From assembly GCF_002276225.1 (NCBI RefSeq), contig NZ_NQNY01000001.1, positions 1-64,000 on the forward strand: a stretch of DNA of 64,000 nucleotides. Reading direction: 5' to 3'. Positions 21,308-32,903 of this stretch are shown piece by piece. A program made the translations under genes and the position numbers. The notes beneath the pieces were generated by a model that was not told the origin of the DNA, made no database searches, and saw nothing but the letters and a program-made list of their open reading frames with translations. Every line of letters starts with the position of its first letter. The first letter of the stretch is position 1. This DNA comes from Mycoplasmopsis agassizii. GTDB taxonomy: Bacteria; Bacillota_I; Bacilli_A; Mycoplasmatales; Metamycoplasmataceae.

Positions 21308-21442
21308 ATGTATAAAAACAGTTTATTAGTATTAAAACCTTTAGTGAGTTTAAGACCCATTTCAGGTTTAAATACAAAAACAACAATCATTACTTATAAA
21401 TTTTCAAATATTAATATTTTGATTCTGCGAATTAATAAGTAA
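21308..21442 (+). CDS. Possible 44-residue small protein
   Basis: A short ORF with all expression signals: TATAAT at 21269-21274, GAAAGGA about seven bases before ATG 21308 and a TAA stop. The product is basic and moderately hydrophobic (LLVLKPLVSLRPISG ... INILILRINK). No family is recognised. The bases between the tRNA pair and this ORF contain nothing else that I can support. Confidence 0.4.
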   Translation: MYKNSLLVLKPLVSLRPISGLNTKTTIITYKFSNINILILRINK

Positions 21443-21733
21443 GTATTTTTGTTCTTTTTTTAGAAACGGAAATGTAAAGAAATAATAATATTTTTTACTG
21501 TTTAGGCTAAATTAATAATCAATAAATACTTTTAAAGCAAAAGCTCTAAGGGTAATTTTATTCTATTCTTTAAAACTAGTTGATATGACAACACAATTTA
21601 AATAATACAAAAATTAACTAGATTCCTATCGATAAGAAGGACAAATTCAACACAGGTTTAAATGTGAAATTTGAAAAACCTGTAATTTAAATATTGCAAA
21701 ATTTAGCAATAAATTTCGAATATAGGAGAAAAC
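21443..21733 (+). other. Leader region of the secreted/membrane protein module
   Basis: No gene is seen in these 290 bases. Near the end ACAGGTTT (21652-21659) and AAACCTGT (21676-21683) form a perfect 8-bp hairpin without a T run. AGGAG at 21724-21728 belongs to the gene at 21734. It may be a structured 5' leader. Confidence 0.4.
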
Positions 21734-22714
21734 ATGAAAAAATCTAAATTTAAAAAATTATTTACAGGATTGACCTTAGCATCCTCTTTTGTTGCTTTGG
21801 TTAGTACTGTGAGCACTGTCTCTATGTCAGTGTTTCAAAGAATACCCGAGGTTGAAAAACAACTTACTCTTTTAGAAAAAGATGACTCTCGTTTAGTTAG
21901 TCTTTATCAAGATATTGAAAAGGAAGGAGGTTTTGAAAAAAGTAGTTTTTCAAGAGAATTATTCAAAGATACAGACCTGACATCAAATCAAAAATCAAAA
22001 GCAAAAAACATTTTATCGCAGGTTTACAAGCTTACACAAACAGAAAACTGAAATTGAGAAGATGTATCTAACTTGTTGAAGGATAACGGGATTTCTTACC
22101 AAGATAATCAAAAAAAAGGACATTTAACATTAAATCATCCTGAAAAAGCTTCAATCCCTAGCAGACCTCCGAGTATATCACACTATCCAATTAGAGATAG
22201 ATATGTATACCAGTCAGTTTGAAACATAGATTGAAAAAAATGATCAATTATGAAAAAAGTAATAGTCGATTTTGCAGAAAGCCTAAAATTCTTTATTGCT
22301 ACCTCAGCTGTTAAGTCAGCTTTATCAGTAATTACAGCGGTTTTGGGATCACCATTTTTTGGGTTTGTATCATTCGCAACTGGCATAGCAAGTGTAACAA
22401 CAGGGATAATTTTGCATAATAAAATAAATGACCTCCTAATAAAAATGGCAAGAATAGAGAATGGATCAAGAGAGCCAAAAAAATTAGCACGTCATTACTG
22501 AGAATATCGAAGCATCTTAAACGATGTATATCAAGAAACAGAATCTAATATGTATGCTGCGATTTCAGCTATGCCTTTTTCAATTTTTCACGCTAGTTCT
22601 ATGGCAGGTTTTCAAACAAGAATTCAACTTCACTTAGGAGAAATACATAAATGGTTTGATTACGAAGCAGTTTTAGATTTTTCAAGCATTAGTGCTAGAG
22701 AAAACAAATGATAA
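21734..22714 (+). CDS. Secreted protein with long hydrophobic segment (module component 1)
   Basis: A 326-residue protein of unknown function. It has a Sec-type signal peptide without lipobox cysteine, a helical region (WNWEDVSNLLKDNGI), a DWKKWSI motif and a hydrophobic Ala/Gly/Ser-rich stretch at about residues 185-227, long enough for a helical hairpin. After that comes INDLLIKMARIENG ... ARHYWEYRSIL. The frameshifted gene at 50530-51479 shares this order and these motifs (LKWLIRKIEEN ... RRYFVMYRNTL), so they are homologues. The last sense codon is TGA (Trp), then TAA, and the next gene begins at the overlapping ATG. A hydrophobic hairpin in a secreted protein suggests membrane insertion, which is inference. 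Confidence 0.82.
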
Positions 22715-23553
22715 TCAATAGTGAGCTTTTGAGTATTCAATTACAAGCATCACAAAAGTTTTACATAATCTTTGTACCTATTTTAACTGGAGCAAGTTTT
22801 TTACTTTACATTTGATTCTGAACATTTTTTGTAAGAAGAAATCGAAAACTATTTTTAAAAAAAACTAATTTATCAATAGATTTCATTAACTATGCAAAGG
22901 ATTCAACATATAGAAGACATGTTGCTCATTTTTCTTTGATGTTATTTGCTATAAATTTGCTTGAACTTGTTATTGCTTACGCTGTAACTTATTATGATCC
23001 TGATATCTTTAGTAATTCAACTATCTATGAAATTAGAAATTATTTAACCACTTTAGTAGTTCTCTTAGGATTAATTGCACTAGCAAATATGTTGCTTTTT
23101 ACTTTAATCTCTGGAATTACAAGTTTTATACTTTATAAAAAAGAACCTATTTCTGGTCGTGAAATAACCTTTGATATTGAAAAGTTAAAGCAATTTTCAC
23201 AATATAATGAAAACCCTATAAAAAATGCAGATGCAGCTTCTTCTTCAAATAGCATTTTCGGTTCTTGATTATTCTTTAGTTTCATAATTGAACTATTTTT
23301 CTGATGACCTGTAATTTATGTTGGTTTCAAAACCAAGAATTTCCATGAAAGAATTGGCGAAATACCAAAATGAAATGTCAGTGAAGAAAAAAAATTTGAA
23401 TTAATTATTTACAACTTATCATTAATGGCAAATTACCTTTGGTATAGCCATATCTTTTTTACAAGCAAACATAAACTTGCACAAGTAAGAGGCTGATTAA
23501 ATATTTATATTAGAGAAGCTGAGCGAAATGGTTTTATTTTTCCAACTAAATAA
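22708..23553 (+). CDS. Four-helix membrane protein, module component 2, copy A
   Basis: A 281-residue integral membrane protein of unknown function with about four helices (near residues 18-40, 70-95, 118-145 and 185-212). Family signatures, also in the genes at 23625, 24520 and 49563, are LLYIWFW in helix 1, FINYAKDSTYRRH after it, and NYLWYSHIFF near the C-terminus. It starts at ATG 22708 within the end of the previous gene (7-bp overlap), so translation is coupled. Confidence 0.82.
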
Positions 23554-23624
23554 TAAAAAAAACTGCTTATAAATTAAAATATAACTATTTAAAAATAATT
23601 ATCTAATCTGATTAAAGGAAAATT

Positions 23625-24470
23625 ATGCAAACAACTGAAGCATTGCAATTAGCGGTAAATCAAAGATTTTATTTACTATTTATACCTGTTTATATAGGTG
23701 TAAATATTTTGCTTTACTTATGATATTGAATCTTTTTTATTAAGCGAAATGAAAAGCTAATTCCTAATAAGACTGGTTTAACTATTAATTTTTTAAACTA
23801 TGCAAAAGATGCAACTTATAAGCGACACCTATTATATTTTAGTTTAATGTCCATTGCTCTTAACATATATTTAGTTATTATTTCTATACTTGTTGTTTAT
23901 AACGAGATAAGTTTTTTTACTGATGCTGTGGAAGCTCAAGTAGTAACAATTAAATATGATCTTTATATTAATGCTGCAATTCTTATTCCTATTTTGTTAA
24001 CAGTCTCAATAATATCTATTGGAATAGCAGCACTTATAAACCACTTACTTTATAAAAAACAAAAGAAATCTGATGCAGTTACAAATTATGATTTTGAATC
24101 CTTAAAAAAGTTTTGCGATTACCATAAAGAAGGCTTGAATAGATGAGATAGTTTTGAAAACTTAAAAAATCCTTTTGATGCTTTTTATCTTGTATGTCTA
24201 TTTATATGAATTTTTTGACTGCCTTCAATTTATGCACCAAGTAAAATAAAAAGAATTTTGGAGAAAATTAAAGATATTAAAAGTCAGCAAATTAGTGATG
24301 AAGAAAAGCGTAAATTAATTGCTTATAATTTGTCACTAGCAACAAATTATCTTTGATATGGATATATTTTTTATTTAAAAAGTTTCAAGATTAGTAAATT
24401 GAAAATATACTTAAGTATTCTTATTAGAGAAGCTGAACAAGAAGAGTTTATTTTAGAATCTATAAATTAA
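23625..24470 (+). CDS. Four-helix membrane protein, module component 2, copy B
   Basis: A 281-residue paralogue of the preceding gene with the same helix layout and motifs (LLYLWYW, FLNYAKDATYKRH, NYLWYGYIFY). AAAGGAAA lies just upstream of ATG 23625. It is separated from copy A by 71 bases without a terminator. Similarity to copy A is closest among the four members by eye. Function unknown. Confidence 0.82.
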
Positions 24471-24519
24471 GAAAAAATACTTTTTACTTTTAAAAGTAAA
24501 AAGAGAAAGAGATTAACTT

Positions 24520-25329
24520 ATGAATCAAAATCAATTATGAATAAATCAAATCCAAAGTTATTTTTATATTATTGCAATTGTTACCTTGGCAGGCTTGCAG
24601 TTTTTACTATATTTATGATTCTGATTTTTGTTTGTAAGAACAAATGAAAAAATCATTTTAACTAAAACAAATCTACCTCAATCATTCATAAATTTTTCTT
24701 ATAAAAGAGTTTATGCACGCCATAATAATCATGTTTTACTTTGAACAATCGCGCTATTTATTTTAACAATTGTAATTGCTTTATTTTATGCACTAGCTGT
24801 CAGAGCATCTGATAATAGTGATGTTTTAAATATTTATTTTCAACACTTTGGTTTATTTTTACCTATGGGTATAGGAGTTACAATAGTATCAATTATTGTC
24901 TCTCTAGTTACAAGTAAAATTTTATTAATGCGCAAAAAAGCACCTGATGAAAATGCAACAATTGATCTGAATTTAATAACTAAATTTGCAGATATTAATC
25001 CTGATGAATATGAACCTTTTTCTAATAATCTCTACTTTGGAGCTAGAGTTTTTATCTTTCTTTGATGATTGCCTTCTTTTTATGCTTCAACCAAAATAAA
25101 AGATAGTATTAGTCTAGCTAAAATTATCAGTAATAAAGGTTATGACAATCAAACTAGAGATCAAAAGCTAATTCAGGAAATGTCTTATATAACTAATTAC
25201 CTTTGATACAACTTTGTTTTCTTCACTAAAAATTTCAAAATTGAAGTTATTAAACAAACATTAGCAACAATTCTTGTTGAAGTCAATAAAGATAAAGTTT
25301 TAACTATAGAAGGTAAACCTAAAGAGTAA
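24520..25329 (+). CDS. Four-helix membrane protein, module component 2, copy C
   Basis: A 269-residue paralogue with LLYLWFW, FINFSYKRVYARH and NYLWYNFVFF at the family positions. The ribosome-binding site is weak (AGAGAAAGAG). It is the last gene of the module, followed by the strongest terminator in the window, so genes 21734-25329 probably form one operon. Confidence 0.82.
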
Positions 25330-25358
25330 ATAATTGATACAATAAATAAGCAACAATC

Positions 25359-25400
25359 ACATACACCTTATCCGTTTTTGGATAAGGTGTATGTTTTTTT
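25359..25400 (+). terminator. Strong rho-independent terminator of the module operon
   Basis: ACATACACCTTATCC (25359-25373) and GGATAAGGTGTATGT (25380-25394) form a perfect 15-bp stem with a T run. Confidence 0.95.
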
Positions 25401-25541
25401 ATTATTATTTTTTTAGATAATTACTATTTAACTAGATTAAAACTACTAAAAAGTCGTTTTTAACCGCTTTTTAGTAACTAAAGGTCACTCTTTTAAGTTA
25501 TGATGATTAAAATCAATTATGTAAAAAAGAATATATAAATT

Positions 25542-28208
25542 ATGAAATTAAAAACTAAACTAGGTCTATTTTCACTTGTTACAGTTGCTTCGGCAGCAAC
25601 TGTAACATTAATAGCATGTTCACCAAGTACAGTTGTTACTAACCCACCAGTTGAACCAATTTTAACTCCACCTATGGGGGGGGGTTCAGATTTAGATCCT
25701 TCTAAAACTGACACACCTAAAGATAGCAAACAATCTGACACTAATACAGATAACTCTAACAACAATAACCAAACTGAGCAAGGTAATTCTGAAACAGAAA
25801 CACCTTCTCAGGTACATAATGATAACTCTCAGAATCAAGATTCTGATTCTTCAACTAAAAATAGTGAAGAATCAGGTAATAATGATTCTCAAACAGATTC
25901 TAAACAATCCGATAGTTCACAAGAGCAAGAATCTTCTCAAAATAATAATGATAGTTCTCAAAATCATGAAACAGATACTTCAAATAAAGATAGCGAAGAA
26001 TCAAATATAGATTCTAAACCATCTGATAGTTTGCAAGGTCAAGAAGCTATTCAGAATAATAATGACAATCAGCAAAATGGAGAGCAATCTACTTCAAAAA
26101 AAGATACTTCTTCTGAAAAGGAAATAAATGGTTCTCAGGAAGAAAAAACATCTCAAGAAAATGATAATCAAGAAACTAAAAATTCTGGTTCATCTGGCCC
26201 ACAAGTAGAAAATGATGATCCAAATAAAAACCATCAACTAGATAATTCTAATGAAGATACTCCAACTCAAAAGGATGGTGGTGATTTTGATAATAACTCA
26301 AATAATGATCAAGATATTTCAAGTTCTGATACAGGTGAAACTGATGGTAATTCATCAGAAAATGAAAAAAGTGATTTAAGCGATCAAGAAGGTAATTCTG
26401 AAACAAATGATTCAAAGGGTGATCTTGCAGAAAATAGTGATGAATCAAATAAAGATAGCATAGATAATAAAAATGATGATAAAGGTGCAGAAGTAATTAC
26501 ACCTTCAGAATCTAAAGAGCCTGAAACGCTTCCTTTTAGAAGATTAAATAATGAATTTAGAGATGGTTTTTCCCTTAAGCATGTTGGATGAAAAGACAAT
26601 AGAGTCAACGATTGGAATGATGGTGTTAGCATTACTTATAAAAATTGAAACTCAGGTATTCAGTACGCTGTTTGACCAAACAGTGGGCGAACAACTTCAA
26701 TTAGTCCATATGATGGAGCAGATGACACAGGTTGAGCTCGATGGAGCAATAACAAGAGTGATTATTATTACCATTTCTTCAATAACAAAACAATTAAAGA
26801 GTTAAATGAATATTTATTTGAACACCTTAACTTTGCAGTTGAAATAATGGATCTTAAACAAATAATTTTTAATCATACTGACAAGCGAGAAACAACCTTT
26901 GACCGTAAAAAAGGAGTTCTTTATATAAACAATACAAACAATTTAGAAACCAATCTAAAGTAAGCAACCGAGAAAAGATTGCAAGAAACACTATCAATAA
27001 TACAAGAAGTATTAATTGATGATATGCTGAATCTTTTTTCTATTAAACTAGGTAATTCTTCACATCCTTGAAAAGGAGAAAAGATCGATAATAAGGAAAG
27101 TATTTATATAGCCTATAATAATTACTCACACTATGATGAAGATAGTATCTCTAAACCGTTATCTTACGACAAGTTTGATAAAAAATTTGTTGACTCATTT
27201 TTAGAAATATTAAATCTTCAATTTAATGAGTTAAATAATTCATATAAAGGTGGAGACCCAAATTTACATGGTAGTTTGAGTTTCATAGGTAAAGATTTTA
27301 GTGCCAGCGAGTTATTTTTAATAGCTAACGGTGATCCTAGAAGCAAAGAAGTAAAAGATCTAGTAAAAGAATTTGGTTATAAAGAATATTTTATTGAAAG
27401 AGATGATGAAGTCTACAGATACGATATTAGAGATGTACGATGACATTTTTCACTTAAAAAACTATTAACTAAGTATTTTGCAAAAGTCTTTAGTACTCAA
27501 AATAAAAGTGAACCAAGTGAAAACATTAAAAAATTAATTATGGCTAATAGCCTTTATGGAGGAACCTTAGAAACTACTAATGGTGATGTTACTTTAGAAA
27601 ATAAAGTAAAAGATTTATATAAACTATTTCTAGAAAAACTGAAACTTGACAATGAAATTAGTTACATGACTATTAAAAACAATGTTATAGAAAATTCAGA
27701 AAAATATGAATCAACTAAAACTATTAGTTATGATTTAGATTATGTAGGTTTTGGTGGTTACTTAAGTGTAGAAAAGGCTAAAACTTACAAAGGGTTAGTA
27801 ATTAAAAAAGATGATAAATATGAACTAGCTAAGTTAAAATTAATCAATTTTAAAGATGATTACTCTGAAAACGATTTTCCTTTTAAAGCTAAACAGTCAT
27901 TAGAAACTCAAGATTATTGAAATCCAAGTAATGCAATCAATAGTGAATTACTAGTTGCTTGGTTTGCTGAAGCATATGTCCATTTAGCAAACAGTAATGA
28001 TGTAACTCTATATTTTTGAGATGATGCAAATATGGATCAATTGCTTCAGGATGATGAGTTAATCAATATAGTTAATAAATCAGATAAATTAATAGCAACC
28101 GATAAACGTTATTCACCAGATATTAGTAAATACAAAAATTATTCTATAGAAACTGTGGATTCAAAATTAAAAGTTGTTTTAAATAAAACTGATGTAGAGT
28201 TCAAGTAA
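25542..28208 (+). pseudogene. Decayed HEXXH-type lipoprotein (in-frame TAA, catalytic motif lost)
   Basis: The gene starts as a lipoprotein (lipobox LIAC, Cys26), then has a ~300-residue Ser/Asn/Asp/Gln-rich region and a region homologous to the intact gene at 28385. An in-frame TAA at 26961 ends the first product after 473 residues; the same frame then stays open to TAA 28206. Where the intact paralogue has LQHEYIHHVD this copy has IQEVLIDDML, and SELIAREF is replaced by KKLLTKYF. About 60 residues present in the paralogue before LIMANS are also missing. A G9 tract lies at 25676-25684. The first ORF may still be made as a truncated surface protein. A weak hairpin (CATG...CATG with T run, about 28212-28258) follows. 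Confidence 0.85.
25676..25684 (+). repeat. G9 homopolymer inside a lipoprotein gene
   Basis: Nine consecutive G in an AT-rich genome, about 45 codons after the start and just past the lipobox. In its present length the low-complexity part stays in frame with the signal peptide; a change of one base would truncate the product. Confidence 0.9.
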
Positions 28209-28384
28209 AAATTAAAAAACATGCATTTTGCCCCTTTTTTGGCTACTTTTCATGTTTTTTACTTTCCTAAAACCACTAACTAAAATGCTACTGATTCAAA
28301 AAAGTACAAATTTTTTTATTTTTAACTGCTTTTTTATAATCAGTTTAAAATGCTTAGGACTTTAAAAAGGAACAATTAGTAGTT

Positions 28385-30610
28385 ATGAAGATTAAAACTA
28401 AGATCAAATTATTTTCACTAGCTGGACTAGCAACTGTTGCTGGTGCAGCAACTTTAATAGCATGTTCAAATGGAGAATATACTCTAACTAAAGCAGATCC
28501 TGCTGTACCAGTTAAACCTTCAGATACTTCTACTCAGAACTCTCCTAATAATCCAGGAACTAATAATGGTTCAAATACTTCGGGAAATCCAACAAGTTCA
28601 GATACTAACGGTTCTGATACATCAGTTGGATCAGGTGCATCAAATAATAAATCAGGAACTGCTAGTGGTTCAAGTACAACTAAAGATACAGAAGGTTCTA
28701 AAAACCCTGCTACAGGCGAATCAGGTGACAATAAAACTAAAACAGAAGACACTAACAAGGATACAAAAGATAATCCTAATAATAATGTTAAAGAAAATCC
28801 TGGTTTAAGTAAAGTTATTCATGAACAAGGAACTGTTTCACCTTTAAAAACTTTAACTACGGAAAAGTTAAAAGGTGAAACATATGGTTATGCTCCGCAT
28901 TATGAAGAATATCAACTATCTACTTCTAGTGAAAAACTAAAAAAATTAGTTTTTCAAGAAAGTAAATACGGAATCAAATATGTAGTCTTTCCAGTTAATG
29001 GTAAATACTATTTTGATGAGAAAACTATTTTAGACTTTAATGATTACTTGTTAAAACATTTAAATTACACTTCAGAAATTTTATATATCAGTGAATTAGT
29101 TTTTAATACACCTTTTACTAAGATGGAAGAAGCAAAAGGTTATTATACAACACCTGATAACCGTATTTATTTTGAAACTAATGATGAATTGTCTAGCGAT
29201 AATAAATCATTAACAACAATTCAAAGAATTGAAAATATCTTTGGCACCTTGCAACATGAATATATCCATCATGTTGATAATGTTTATTTACGTTCCATTA
29301 AAGATGAAAAATCAGATCAAGTTTATAAGATTTATCAAAATCAAAGAAACTACGAAAATGATTTAGTAACGGCTAAAAGAACTGATTATCAACTTTATAA
29401 TAAAGACTTTGTTAATGCATTTATTAAAAGCTTAAATTATGAATTTAATGAATTGAACAATTCATATAAAAACGAAAACTATAATAACCCTGAATTTAAT
29501 TTTATTGGTAAATATTTCAGTGCAAGTGAATTATTTTTAATAGCTAATGGTAATCCTGAATCACCAGAAGTTGAAGCTCTAGTTAAAAAGTTCGGAAACA
29601 ATAAATACGTTTTTAAAACTGAAAAAAGTAATTTAAATAGTGTTAAAGGTGCAAACAGAAATTCCAGTCAAGAATTTACTCTAACTGATATTCGCTACTA
29701 CTATTCTTTATCTGAATTAATAGCTAGAGAATTTACTAAGATAGGAACAGCTTCAATTTTTACTCATGAAGTTGGAGATCAAAGTTTAAATATTTGAGGC
29801 AGACAATCATTTCAAGAAGAAAATCTTTACTACCCAAGCGTGTTTATGAGTGATTGAAGTAGAGCAGTTAAACTATTTTCAAACATTAATAAAAAATTAA
29901 TCAGAAACGGTCGCCAAACAGTAACCAATCTTTCTGAAGGTTATGAATTTTTAGATCAATTTTCTTCATCCTTAATTATGGCTAATAGTGTTTATGGTGG
30001 TTCGCTAAAAACAACTAAAGGCGAAGCAATTTTAGAAAATAAAGTTAATGATTTATATAACGCTTATTTAAACGCTTTAGGTATTAATAATGAAATTAGC
30101 TTAATGTATATTAAAAATAATGCTACAGAATATGCTTCAGGAAAAAAAGAAAGATTTGAATCTGATACAGTTCGTTTTAGTGGTTTTTTAAGTTTAGAAA
30201 AAGCTAAAGCATATAAAGGTTTAGTAATTCAAAATGGAAGCAAATATGAAATTACTGACATTAAATTAATTAACTATAAAGATGATTATTCAGCAAGTGA
30301 TTTTCCTTTTAAAGTTAAATCATCATTTACAAGTGATAATGATTTAAATCCAAATCAGACACTTAAAACTGAAACTTTAGTTTCATGATTTAGTGATGCA
30401 TTTGTAAATTTAGCAAACAAGAATAATTCTAGTTTATACTTTTGAAATGATTTAAATAATGATGATTTATTACAAGAAAATGAATTAGTGAATGTAGTGA
30501 ATAAATCAAATAAATTAGTTACATCACAAACTCCTTATTTAACTGCAGGAAGATGATATAACCTAGAAATACAAAATGGTGTTGTTAAAATTGTAACTAA
30601 ATATAACTAG
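28385..30610 (+). CDS. Putative zinc metalloprotease lipoprotein (HEXXH)
   Basis: A 741-residue lipoprotein (lipobox LIAC, Cys27) with a Gly/Ser/Thr/Asn-rich linker (residues 30-140). The catalytic candidate is HEYIHH (His291, Glu292, His295). Downstream SLSELIAREFTK resembles the Glu-containing third-ligand segment of gluzincins such as the lethal-factor-like family; that assignment is inference. Other conserved parts with its decayed neighbour are FSASELFLIANG, LIMANSVYGG and KAYKGLVIQ. Promoter TATAAT at 28335-28340. It probably acts on host or surface proteins outside the cell. Confidence 0.83.
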
Positions 30611-30614
30611 AATA

Positions 30615-30660
30615 AGACATATAAAAAAACTGCCTTTAAAAGCAGTTTTTTTATATGTCT
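30615..30660. terminator. Bidirectional terminator between converging genes
   Basis: AGACATATAAAAAAACTGC (30615-30633) and its exact complement (30642-30660) form a 19-bp stem with A/T runs on both sides. It overlaps the stop codon of the minus-strand gene at 30651. Confidence 0.9.
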
Positions 30661-32894
30661 ACTAAAACAGTTTCTTCAATTATATCGGCGTTTTTTAAAT
30701 CAACCATTTGAGTTTTTTCACCGTTACCATAGGTTAAATGAATAATTTCTTTAGGCACATAATTTATAACTTTTGTTGCATCAATTTTTGATCAGGTTAT
30801 AAATTCATCTAGAGTTGAAAAAACTTTATGATTATCTTTAAAACTATGAAACGAAGGAATCTCTCCTGAATTAATAACTGTTTCACCAGTTTTAATTGAA
30901 TCTTTTTTAACTGTTAAATTAGCAATTAAATATTTACTATAAGGGTGAATTGTATTTTTGATCACCTCTCGATAATCTCCAAATTCAATTGTTTTATTTT
31001 CATAATTAATAAATATATTATTAGCATGTTTTTTTAATAGTTCGCTAGTTTTATCTACTAGTATGAAACCAAAATTATTTTTTTGAATAAATTTTTTAAT
31101 AAAATCAAAAATATGTTTTTGCTCTTCATGATTAAATTTTTGCGAATAATTTCTGGAAACAAATAAAAATGGTCTTGCATTTAATGATGTTTCTACAAAG
31201 GCAATTTTTTCTCTTTTTAAAGGTGATAGAGATTTAATTGTACTTAATAAATCTGAAATAGGAATTGCAAATTGTCCTGTTGCAGTAAGTACATTTTCAA
31301 GCAGCGCAAGTTGCTTAAAGTGCCGTAAATTCAGGGCTTTTGATTGAATTCTAAATAATTTTTTTCCGCTTGAAGCAATAGCAAAAAATTCATTAATTAG
31401 TAGTTCTAATTTTTTAACTTTGATTGCTTTTTCATTTGTTGTAAATCAATTATTTAATTCAGAATTTTTATATAAACAACTTTGAATATTTCTATTTGTT
31501 TTTGAAATTTCAGACTTATATTTTTTAACTAGAGTTAAGTATTTTTTACTTACATGATTTACATCTTCATAAACAAATTCTTTTTCTTTTAGGAATTCTT
31601 TTTTTCATTCAAAATCAATCATTTCACTAGTTAATTGATATTCAATTGTATTTAGATCTTTACCTATATAATTCTTTTCATATTTTTTAACTTTATGACT
31701 TTTGACTTCTTTTAATTTTCGCTTGAATTCTTTTTTTTCAAAATTCATGTTTCTGATATTTGACTTAGCAATTGAAACATATGATTTAATAATTTGAAAA
31801 TCAAATTCTTCTTTAATTATTTTTTTAATTTTTTCAACTGTTACATCTTCTGGTTTTAAATTGAATAAATTATTATTTATAAATTCATAAATATATTCAT
31901 AAACATTGACTTTTAAATCATTAAATTCATTTCCAGGAAGATGCATTAAATCACTCATTTCTGATTTTAAAAATAAGTAAAAATGCTTATGAATTAGCGC
32001 CAGTTTTAAATAAGTTATTTTTGATTCAGTTTGTCAAATTTTTCAATAAACTTTATAATTATTTTTAATCGTTTTTAAATATTTAATAAACTGTGTTTCA
32101 GAAATTTTTAGATTAAATAAAAAGTTTTTCTTTTCAAGTTGAAAGTTAGTTTTTAATCTGTTGATCTCTTCTAATTTTGCTATATATGAACGGTTGATTT
32201 TAGAAATCTTTTTTAACTCTTCTAACTTCTCTTTATAATTTTCGATTTTTTGTCCATCGACAACTAATAAGTCCTTATTAGAAATTGATTTTATTCTTGA
32301 ATAAAATTGTCAATAGTTATTAATTGAATTTAAAATGTTTAGTAATAATTCAATTCTAATGTCATAAACTTTTTCAACAAACCCTTTAAAAAGTGCAGGA
32401 TCAATTTTACGAGTAAAATCATGCTTAGAATTAAATTCAACTGATAAAGCAATTGCATCTGAAATATTTTTATTTAGATCATTAAAAACCATAATATATT
32501 TTTTTGCAAATAACTTGCGGTGATTTTTAGCTAGCTTTGTTAATGTTAAAAATCTAGATCAGCTTCATTTTGTTTTGCGTGCATTACTTAAAAAGTGATT
32601 AATGATTAATTCATCATCAGCTAGTTTATAAATTTCGCTATCTTCTAAAAAAGCAATTTCAGTTTTAGGTTTTTTAAGTAAATTGACAAAATTAAAATTT
32701 TCGTCAATAAAAAAACTACTCCCTTTAAATTTATTTAAAAGGTTTTTGTTTTTTAAAATTTCAAGATCTTCATCACCAACTAAAACATTAAACTCGCCAC
32801 TTTTAGTTTCTAACCTAGAAATTTTTTTAATAGGTTTTTTATTATGACCAGAATCAAAATAAGTTAGATTTTCGATATAAATTTTTTTATTCAT
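30651..32894 (-). CDS. Degenerate OppF-like ABC protein without nucleotide-binding motifs
   Basis: A 747-residue cytoplasmic protein with an intact ORF. Its ends align by eye with an oligopeptide ABC ATPase: the N-terminus (IENLTYFDSG..KPIKKIS...GEFNVLVGDED) matches the strand before Walker A, and the C-terminus (LSPLKREKIAFVETSLNARPFLFVS ... QKHIFDFIKKF ... HPYSKYLI) matches signature, Walker B, D-loop and the OppF tail with HPY. Walker A lacks GxxGxGKS, the signature lacks SGGQ and Walker B lacks DE. About 450 residues of lysine-rich, coiled-coil-like sequence are inserted between the halves, as in the long OppF proteins of some mycoplasmas. It starts nine bases after the ECF-type gene, so both are one operon. 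ATP hydrolysis is unlikely. Confidence 0.7.
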
Positions 32895-32903
32895 ATTTCA
32901 TAA

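Noticed and set aside
25542-26591. Low-complexity lipoprotein region as a VlhA-type haemagglutinin
   Set aside because: Composition alone is similar; the downstream domain is that of the HEXXH paralogue and no VlhA motif is seen.
28534-28808. ORFs on both strands across the Gly/Ser/Asn-rich linker
   Set aside because: Shadow frames of low-complexity coding sequence in the lipoprotein at 28385.
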